Assembly (NCBI RefSeq): GCF_001424185.1
Contig: NZ_LMOM01000043.1
Location: 70,001 to 134,000, forward strand
DNA from: Deinococcus sp. Leaf326
GTDB lineage: Bacteria; Deinococcota; Deinococci; Deinococcales; Deinococcaceae
Direction: 5' to 3'
Length of the DNA: 64,000 nucleotides
Shown here: positions 54,906-64,000 of the stretch, piece by piece
Numbering within the stretch: the stretch's first letter is position 1
Layout: the number at the start of each line of letters is the position of its first letter
Translations under genes and position numbers: made by a program
Notes under the pieces: model-generated
Databases searched by the model: none
Seen by the model: only the letters and a program-made list of their open reading frames with translations
What the model was told of the DNA's origin: nothing

Positions 54906-56383
54906 CCCCTGAGGGTAGGGGGAAGCGCCTCACGGGTTTCTTCCGGTGCGCCCTCAGCCACCAGCTCGTCGCCTGCTTCGCCGTCGTCCTCGTCGCCCAG
55001 GGCCGCGCCGGGCACGGTCAGCACGAACTGCGCGCCCCCGCCGGGGGGATTGCTCCCCGACAGCGACCCGCCGTGCATCACCGCGATCTGGCGCGAGACG
55101 CTCAGGCCCAGGCCCGAACTGCCCGCCCCGCTCACGAAGGGGTCGAAGATGCGCTCGCCCAGTTCGGTCGGCAGGCCCGGGCCGGTGTCGCGCACGGTGA
55201 AGCGAACCTCTTCGGGCGTCTCAGCCAGTGTCAACGTCACGGTGCCCTGAGGCCCAGCAGCCCGCCGCGCGTTGGCGAGCAGGTTGCGCAGTGCCTGGGT
55301 CAATCGGTCGGGGTCGCACAGGATTCCGGCATGCCAGTCGCCCACAAAGGTCGTGCCGGGCACCAGCCGGTCGAGGCGGCCCTGGAGGGTCCGGGCGGGG
55401 ATGTAGTGCCATGCCAACCGCATCTCCAGCTGCCCACGGGCCATCTGCATGAGGTCCTGGGTCGTGAAGGTCAGTTCGTCGGCCACCAGTGCGGCGCGCA
55501 GCACCTCGGGGTCGCCGGTGCGGTCGCCGGCCCGCGACAGCGAGGCCCGCAGCACGGTCAGGGGCGCGCCGAGCTCATGGACAATCTGGCCCAGGAGCTG
55601 CTTTTCGCGCGCCTGCCCGGCCTCGATCCGTACGAGTAGGCGGTTGATGGCCGCGAGCAGGCGGTGGACCTCGTCCTCGCGCCGGGGCAGCGGCAGGGTG
55701 GCGAGGCTGCGCGTCGGGTCGATGCGGTCGGCGAGGTCGGCCGCCTGCCCCAGCCCGGCCAGCGCCCGGCGACCCCCCCACCAGCCCAGCAGCAGCATGA
55801 GCAGCGGGGTCACGGCCAGTGCCAGCAGCAGGGCGCTCACGGCGCTTGTGCGGGCCGCGCGCACATCTTCCTCGGGCAGGGCGACCCAGACGGTTCCGAA
55901 GTCGCCTGCCCGCCGGGTCGCGGCACGCATGGGAATTCCCTGGATCTCCAGGGGCCGCTGGTTCAGATACGGAAAGGGCTGGCCGCGCTTGAGCTGCTGT
56001 CCGGTCGCCACCTGAAGCGCCTGACTGATGGCCTGGATGTTGCCGCTCTGGTCCAGAATCGCCGTGTAGCCGCTCGTGGGCTGCGCCGGTTTGCCCAGGT
56101 TGGTCTGCGGGTTCTCGAACCGCTCGGCGATGACCTCGGCGCGCTCGTTGAGCCGCTGCTGAAACTGCCGGTCCATCTGACCCAGCAGGTACAGCACCAT
56201 GCCTACCCCAATCACCGTGACAATCATCAGGGTGGCCAGGGTATAAACGAGGGCCAGCCGGAAACGCAGGCTGTGGCGCCACGCCACCCGCGCCGAGTAC
56301 AACCCGGCGCCGGGCGTCATCACCCGCGTGCGCGCCCGGGCGGGCCTCCCCGATTCTTCCGGTTCAGGTCCGGGCGTCGTCAC
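54902..56383 (-). CDS. Sensor histidine kinase
   Basis: A 493-residue two-component sensor. TM1 is at about 43-70 ([20 protein letters not shown]); a ~110-residue periplasmic domain follows, then TM2 at about 185-205 ([20 protein letters not shown]) and a HAMP-like linker. The H box is [20 protein letters not shown] (Glu-Leu-Gly where ELRTP-type is common). The ATP domain has the N box [13 protein letters not shown], the G1 box [11 protein letters not shown] and the G2 box [16 protein letters not shown]. Its partner regulator gene is just upstream (56391-57050). The acidic C-terminal tail is unusual. The signal is unknown. Confidence 0.92.
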   Translation of the reverse strand: MTTPGPEPEESGRPARARTRVMTPGAGLYSARVAWRHSLRFRLALVYTLATLMIVTVIGVGMVLYLLGQMDRQFQQRLNERAEVIAERFENPQTNLGKPAQPTSGYTAILDQSGNIQAISQALQVATGQQLKRGQPFPYLNQRPLEIQGIPMRAATRRAGDFGTVWVALPEEDVRAARTSAVSALLLALAVTPLLMLLLGWWGGRRALAGLGQAADLADRIDPTRSLATLPLPRREDEVHRLLAAINRLLVRIEAGQAREKQLLGQIVHELGAPLTVLRASLSRAGDRTGDPEVLRAALVADELTFTTQDLMQMARGQLEMRLAWHYIPARTLQGRLDRLVPGTTFVGDWHAGILCDPDRLTQALRNLLANARRAAGPQGTVTLTLAETPEEVRFTVRDTGPGLPTELGERIFDPFVSGAGSSGLGLSVSRQIAVMHGGSLSGSNPPGGGAQFVLTVPGAALGDEDDGEAGDELVAEGAPEETREALPPTLRG

Positions 56384-56390
56384 GTCCCCC

Positions 56391-57050
56391 TCAGACCTGG
56401 AGGACGTAGCCGACGTTGCGGATGGTCCGGATTCTCAGGTCCGACCCGGCGCTTTCGAGCTTCTTGCGAAGCTGCGAGATCCGGACCTCGACCGAGTTGC
56501 TGTTGGGGGTCTCCCAGCCGTACAGGTGCGACTCGATGTCGGCGCGCGAGAAGACCCGCTCGGGCGTGCGCATCATGAGTTCCAGGATGCGTGCCTCGTG
56601 CTCGGTGAGGTTCACATTCTTGTCGTTCACGGTCAGCAGCAGGCTGCTCGTGGACAGACTGGTGTTGCCCAGATTCACGCCGGTCCCGGCGGCGGTGCGC
56701 CGCAGCAGCGCGGTGATGCGCGCGTCGAGTTCGGGCATGGCGAAGGGCTTGGTGAGGTAGTCGTCGGCCCCGGCGTTCAGGCCCGCGACCCGTTCCTGCA
56801 CCCCGCTGCGCGCCGAGAGCACGAGCACCGGCGTCGAGCTGTACTGCCGCAGCGCCTGTACAAGGTCGAGGCCGTCACCGTCGGGCAGGTTCAGGTCGAG
56901 CAGGATGAGCTGGGCGCTGTGTGTCCCGAGCCAGGCCTGGGCGTCTTTAAGGGTGACGGAGTGGTGCACCTGATAGTCGGCCGAGAGGTATTCCTTGAGC
57001 AGCGGTCCGAGGTGCGGGTCGTCCTCGACGACGAGAATCTGCGCGAGCAT
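56391..57050 (-). CDS. OmpR-family response regulator
   Basis: A 219-residue regulator. The receiver domain is at 1-115: acidic pocket [10 protein letters not shown], phosphorylated Asp in [20 protein letters not shown] (about 52), and Lys in [20 protein letters not shown]. The winged-helix domain follows at about 130-219 ([38 protein letters not shown]). AAAGGAGA precedes ATG 57050. It is in an operon with the kinase gene, 7 bp apart. Confidence 0.94.
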   Translation of the reverse strand: MLAQILVVEDDPHLGPLLKEYLSADYQVHHSVTLKDAQAWLGTHSAQLILLDLNLPDGDGLDLVQALRQYSSTPVLVLSARSGVQERVAGLNAGADDYLTKPFAMPELDARITALLRRTAAGTGVNLGNTSLSTSSLLLTVNDKNVNLTEHEARILELMMRTPERVFSRADIESHLYGWETPNSNSVEVRISQLRKKLESAGSDLRIRTIRNVGYVLQV

Positions 57051-57137
57051 ATCGGTCTCCTTTGGTCGGGGTCGTGCGGGATGGGCGCGGCAGAGGGCGG
57101 CCCCAGCGTGAAGTCGGGCCGGGAAGGGAGCCCGGGT

Positions 57138-57593
57138 TCAGCGCGTGGCGCGCAGCAGCAGCTCCATGGGGCTGCCGCTCTGGCCGGTGGTCTGAAGCGA
57201 CACCGTCAATTTGAAGGGTTGCAGGAAGCGTCCCAGTGAAGTGCCGGTTGCCGGAACGCTCATACTCCGGACGTTGGCGGAGGCGGTGCCCACCTTGGCA
57301 CTCGGGGCCGCATCGGAATTCAGGAACAGCTGGCCGCCGCGCATCGCGCCGTCGTAGCTGCTCTTGAGACCGGGAAACAGGCCGCGCGACTTCTCGTCGT
57401 CGCTCTGTGAGAACAGCACCACGACGGGGCCTTCGTAGTCGGCCACGAGTTTCACGTTGAACTTGCCGCCGCTGCTCTCGCCGTACCCGAGCGAGGTCTG
57501 CAGCTCCGGGTCCCGGACCGTCAGCTTCAGCCCCAGTGCCGGGGGGCACAGGGCGAGCAGCGCGCTCAGAAGCAGGAGGGGGCGTTTCATCAT
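57138..57593 (-). CDS. Secreted hypothetical protein
   Basis: A 151-residue exported protein. The signal peptide is [20 protein letters not shown]. The mature part looks like a beta-sandwich ([40 protein letters not shown]). No family recognised. TAGACT lies 5 nt before the first ATG. It lies upstream of the two-component pair on the same strand and might be co-regulated with it. Confidence 0.8.
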   Translation of the reverse strand: MMKRPLLLLSALLALCPPALGLKLTVRDPELQTSLGYGESSGGKFNVKLVADYEGPVVVLFSQSDDEKSRGLFPGLKSSYDGAMRGGQLFLNSDAAPSAKVGTASANVRSMSVPATGTSLGRFLQPFKLTVSLQTTGQSGSPMELLLRATR

Positions 57594-57775
57594 CGTCGAG
57601 TCTATCCAATCCTTGAGAGAGTCTTCTGGGCCGGGGCCGACATTGCCGGCCGCCGAGATTCACGCACCATAGCCCCCTAAGCTGACGCCCCCTTGATGAG
57701 AACCTTTGTCTTCTTTAGAAACGGCGGCGGCCCGCCTGGAAGGGACGGGCCGCCGGAAAGAGAGGGGATGAGGGC

Positions 57776-59494
<1,719 letters not shown>

Positions 59495-59793
59495 GGCTCA
59501 GCTCCTTGAGGGAAAAAGGGAAAGGAAAACGGAACAGCGCGGGCTGCGCGTGGCCGGAGGGCGGGGAAGCCGTCGGCCTGGACCGGCGGAGCTTCCCGGC
59601 GCCCTCCTGCCACACGTCGGAAGAGAAGGGTGCTGAACGCCGCCTGAAAGGGCGTGAAACCTGGGGGGACGTTCACCCGGCAGTCTAGCGGCAACGCGGC
59701 CTGGGCGGCGTGTTCCTGCGGACCTCCCCGGCGCGTTTGGGCAGGTCGGACGGCGGCGGGCGGGCCTGCGCGGGCGGGTGATACAACTCGGTC
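59495..59793. other. rny-hisC divergent intergenic region
   Basis: 299 bp without a supported gene. It contains the rny leader (minus) and a possible leaderless promoter for hisC (TACAAC 6 nt before ATG 59794). Nothing else was recognised. Confidence 0.5.
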
Positions 59794-60882
59794 ATGACCT
59801 CCTCGCCTCCTGTTTCCGGAACGGTGGGCCGCGCCGTGCGCGCCGCCGTGCGGGACGTGCCCGCCTATCCCTTTACGCCCCTGGACGTGCCCATCAAGCT
59901 CGACCAGAACGAAAATCCCTACGATTTCCCGGAGGAGCTGAAGGCCGAGGCCCTGCGCCGCATGGCCGCGCGCCCCTGGAACCGTTACCCCGACCTGCAC
60001 GCCGACACCCTGCGGGACGCCGTGGCGCGCTACGAGGACTGGGACCCGGCGGGCGTGGTCGTGACCCCCGGCAGCAACGTGCTCATCAAGCTCCTGACCG
60101 AGCTGGCGGGCATCGGTCAGACCGTCCTCACCGTGAACCCCACCTTCAGCGTCTATACCCTGGAAGCCGAGCTGCTGGGCGCGCGGCTGGTCCAGATGTC
60201 CCTGAACCCCGACTTCTCGTTGCCGGTTGCGGAGCTGCGCGCGGCACTAACGCGCGAGGAGCCGGGCGTGCTGTACCTCACGCAGCCGCACGCGCCGACT
60301 GGCCACGTGGACGCTGAGGCCGACGTGCGCGTCCTGACCGAAGCTGCCGAGGCGGCGGGCTGGGTCGTGGTGCTCGACGAGGCGTACCACCAGTACAGCC
60401 GCACCGACTACCGCGACCTCGTGCGCGGGGGGCCGGCCCGCCTGAGCCTGCGGACCTTCAGCAAGGCCTGGGGGCTGGCGGGCGTGCGGGTGGGCTACCT
60501 GCTCGCCTCGCCCGAACTGGCCGCGAACCTGCAAAAACTGGTGTCGGCCTTCAACGTGAATCTGCTGGCCCAGGCCGCCCTGGAAGTGGCGCTGGAGCAG
60601 CCCGGCTACGTTCATGACCGGGTGGCCGAGGGTATCCGCGAGCGAGACCGGGTCTTCGGGGCTCTGGCGGATCACCCGACCTGCGAGGCGTTGCCCAGTC
60701 AGGCCAACTTCTTTTTGCTGCGGACCCCGGACGCCGACGCGGCCTACCGCCACCTGTTGTCGCGCGGCATCGTGGTGCGCCGGCAGGACAGGCTGCATCT
60801 GCTCGCGGGCTGCCTCCGCGTCGCCGTCGGCACGCCGGCAGAGAACGACGCATTGATCGCCGCCGTGAACGAACTGCGCTGA
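59794..60882 (+). CDS. hisC: Histidinol-phosphate aminotransferase
   Basis: A 362-residue fold-I PLP enzyme of histidine synthesis (imidazole-acetol phosphate to histidinol phosphate). Substrate/PLP landmarks: IKLDQNENPYDFPEELKAEA, RYPDLHADTLRDAVARYE, VVTPGSNVLIKLLTELAG, LYLTQPHAPTGHVD (Asn-Pro in many homologs is His-Ala here), VVLDEAYHQYSR, and the PLP Lys in SLRTFSKAWGLAGVRVGYLL (about 226). No other his gene is nearby. The LxNENPY signature favours HisC over other class-II aminotransferases. Confidence 0.88.
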   Translation: MTSSPPVSGTVGRAVRAAVRDVPAYPFTPLDVPIKLDQNENPYDFPEELKAEALRRMAARPWNRYPDLHADTLRDAVARYEDWDPAGVVVTPGSNVLIKLLTELAGIGQTVLTVNPTFSVYTLEAELLGARLVQMSLNPDFSLPVAELRAALTREEPGVLYLTQPHAPTGHVDAEADVRVLTEAAEAAGWVVVLDEAYHQYSRTDYRDLVRGGPARLSLRTFSKAWGLAGVRVGYLLASPELAANLQKLVSAFNVNLLAQAALEVALEQPGYVHDRVAEGIRERDRVFGALADHPTCEALPSQANFFLLRTPDADAAYRHLLSRGIVVRRQDRLHLLAGCLRVAVGTPAENDALIAAVNELR

Positions 60883-60958
60883 GCTGGGGGAGCACGGCTG
60901 GAGAAGCGGGGCGGGTCACGGTGCGCCCCGGCCCGGCTGCGCTAGCCTCGCATCCGCC

Positions 60959-62625
<1,667 letters not shown>

Positions 62626-62795
62626 TCACTTACCGCGTGTCCAGGGCCTCCCGCCAGCGGCGGGACGGATAGGCAGGTCGGGTCAGGCGCCTCATGCCCG
62701 GCAGCATAGCAAGTCCGGCCCGGGGCGTGGTCTTCCGGGCCACGGCCTCTGCGCGGCCTGCGGCAGCCGGCCCTCGACCCGCTAGCATGGCTCCT

Positions 62796-63377
62796 ATGAA
62801 GACCATGCAGGAACTTCGCACGACCCTGCCACGGGCGGGCCGGGTCGAGTGGATCGGCCTGCGCACGGCGCGGCGCGCGGCGGTCGAGAGTGTCCCCGAG
62901 GTGCAGGCGCACCCCCTGGTCGGCCTGATCGGCGACCACGCCAAACAGGCCCCCCCCCGCCTGACCGCCCTGAGCGGCGAGGCGGGCGAGACCCCGGCTC
63001 CCGCCCCGCCCGCCCAGGCTGTACCCGGCGGCCCCGGCAAGCGGCAGGTCACGCTGATCCAGGCCGAGCACCTGCCGGTGATCGCGGCGCTCGCGGGGCT
63101 GGACGAGGCCGCGCCCGAGCTGCTGCGGCGCAACATCGTGGTGTCGGGGCTGCCGCTGCTGGCCCTCAAGGACCGGCGCTTCCAGCTCGGCGAGGTGATT
63201 CTGGAAGGCACCGGCGAATGCCACCCCTGCTCGCGCATGGAGGAGAATCTGGGCGCGGGCGGCTACAACGCGGTGCGCGGGCACGGCGGCCTGACCGCCC
63301 GCGTGATCCGCGGCGGGCTGATCCGTGTGGGCGACGCCCTCACACCGCTGGACACGCTCGCCGGAGAGGCGGGGTGA
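62796..63377 (+). CDS. MOSC-domain protein
   Basis: A 193-residue protein from ATG 62796; TAGCAT (62783-62788) lies 7 nt upstream. The MOSC pattern includes VEWIGLRTARRAAVESVPEV, GKRQVTLIQAEHLPVIAALA, LLRRNIVVSGLPLLALKDRR, ILEGTGECHPCSRMEENL (conserved Cys thought to contact sulfur or molybdenum cofactor) and GGLTARVIRGGLIRVGD. MOSC proteins handle sulfur transfer to molybdoenzymes or reduce N-hydroxylated compounds. Its TGA overlaps the GTG of the next gene. Confidence 0.9.
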   Translation: MKTMQELRTTLPRAGRVEWIGLRTARRAAVESVPEVQAHPLVGLIGDHAKQAPPRLTALSGEAGETPAPAPPAQAVPGGPGKRQVTLIQAEHLPVIAALAGLDEAAPELLRRNIVVSGLPLLALKDRRFQLGEVILEGTGECHPCSRMEENLGAGGYNAVRGHGGLTARVIRGGLIRVGDALTPLDTLAGEAG

Positions 63378-63952
63378 CGCGCCCGCGCCCACCTGCCACC
63401 GGCACCCCCACCTCCCGGCAGCTCTCCCACGCCTTCGGGTTCACGCGCCTGATCGTCGAACTCGGGGTACTCAGCTCTCTGGTGTTCAGTCTCGCGCTGT
63501 TCGTGGCGGCCATCTGGCAGGCGGTGCGCACCATCCGGGACGCCTTCACGCATCTGGGCGAGGAAGGCACGACCAAGCACCTCATGGTGGCGGCGGTCGA
63601 GCAGGCTGACACGTTGCTCGTCGGGATGGCCCTGCTCATCATTAGTCTGGGGATGCAGGCGCTATTCGTCGGGCGGGTGGCGAACGTGCCCGCGTGGCTG
63701 CACATCCGCACCTTCGACGACCTCAAGCAGAAGCTCCTGGGCATCGTGGTGGTCGCGCTGGCGGTCAATTTCTTCAGCGTGGCGCTGGAATGGAAGGGTG
63801 GCACCGAGATCCTGGCCTACGGCGCGGCGCTCGCGGCCGTGATCCTGGCGGTGGGGGCCTACAGCGTGATCCTGACCCGCCAGGGGGCAGTCCACCCCGA
63901 GCCGCCGGTCTCCGCGCCGCCTGCTCCTCCCAGGGACGCGCCGCCTGTATGA
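63374..63952 (+). CDS. UPF0114 (YqhA) family membrane protein
   Basis: A 192-residue protein from GTG 63374 (GTGA overlap). Transmembrane segments include IVELGVLSSLVFSLALFVAA, TLLVGMALLIISLGMQALFV, LLGIVVVALAVNFFSVALEW and ILAYGAALAAVILAVGAYSV. The family features ADTLLVGMALLIISLGMQAL-type and WLHIRTFDDLKQKLLGIVVV are clear. The C-terminus is Pro-rich. Function of UPF0114 is unknown. Confidence 0.85.
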   Translation: MTRPRPPATGTPTSRQLSHAFGFTRLIVELGVLSSLVFSLALFVAAIWQAVRTIRDAFTHLGEEGTTKHLMVAAVEQADTLLVGMALLIISLGMQALFVGRVANVPAWLHIRTFDDLKQKLLGIVVVALAVNFFSVALEWKGGTEILAYGAALAAVILAVGAYSVILTRQGAVHPEPPVSAPPAPPRDAPPV

Positions 63953-64000
63953 CCCTGGACACCCTGGACGCCCGGCTCGGGGCGGTGCTCTCATTTATCC
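63949..64000 (+). CDS. Start of an unidentified gene cut by the window end
   Basis: ATG 63949 overlaps the preceding stop (ATGA). Only 17 codons are visible (MTLDTLDARLGAVLSFI), too few for a family call. The coupling indicates it belongs to the MOSC-UPF0114 operon. Confidence 0.5.
   Translation, partial: MTLDTLDARLGAVLSFI

Overview
The window is a stretch of high-GC bacterial chromosome that most resembles Deinococcus. Supporting points are the dnaA-dnaN-eno-pyk block, a bacillithiol gene (bshB1), a DtxR-type manganese/iron regulator, an RNB-type exoribonuclease, and many start codons that sit 5-8 nt behind a TANNNT -10 element with no Shine-Dalgarno sequence, as in leaderless Deinococcus mRNAs. 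The assignment rests on reading the proteins, not on a database search.

Layout. 1-5.6 kb: an ECF sigma / anti-sigma / secreted-protein operon, a DtxR regulator, trpF, a DnaA-box cluster, an alkaline-phosphatase-superfamily enzyme, a secreted TPR protein and tRNA-Arg(CCT). 5.6-18.8 kb: a 13.2-kb genomic island integrated in the 3' end of that tRNA and bounded by perfect 58-bp direct repeats. It carries a tyrosine integrase, an XRE repressor with a divergent promoter/operator, an excisionase-like HTH protein, a PrimPol-helicase replication protein, two symmetric iteron arrays that look like an origin, an HTH-ImmA/IrrE metalloprotease gene with an unknown partner, and two cargo proteins with PD-(D/E)XK-like signatures. 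No capsid, terminase or conjugation gene is visible, so it looks like a phage-satellite or PICI-like element.

18.9-45.5 kb is ordinary chromosome: agmatine-to-putrescine genes (aguB, aguA), thrC with a small upstream ORF, a molybdate locus (regulator, modA, a stand-alone Mop protein, modB, but no modC), a FrnE-type DsbA protein, a double GNAT protein, secreted paralogs, an RNB nuclease, a DUF4097/SHOCT/DUF2089 operon, a Crp/Fnr regulator, an acyl-CoA dehydrogenase, a Tat-exported SDR, a C39 peptidase, a TAXI binding protein, a beta-CASP metallo-hydrolase, a universal stress protein, ldh and bshB1.

45.5-64 kb contains the replication-origin region. corA, pyk, eno, dnaN and dnaA all lie on the minus strand. 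The dnaA-dnaN spacer has 13 DnaA boxes and a perfect (TAG)6 DnaA-trio, so it is the predicted oriC. A second DnaA-box cluster lies between corA and pyk, and a third lies behind trpF at 3.1-3.3 kb. Beyond dnaA are dprA, a two-component system, rny, hisC, a YkgJ-type protein, tyrS, a MOSC protein and a UPF0114 membrane protein; one gene runs off each end of the window.
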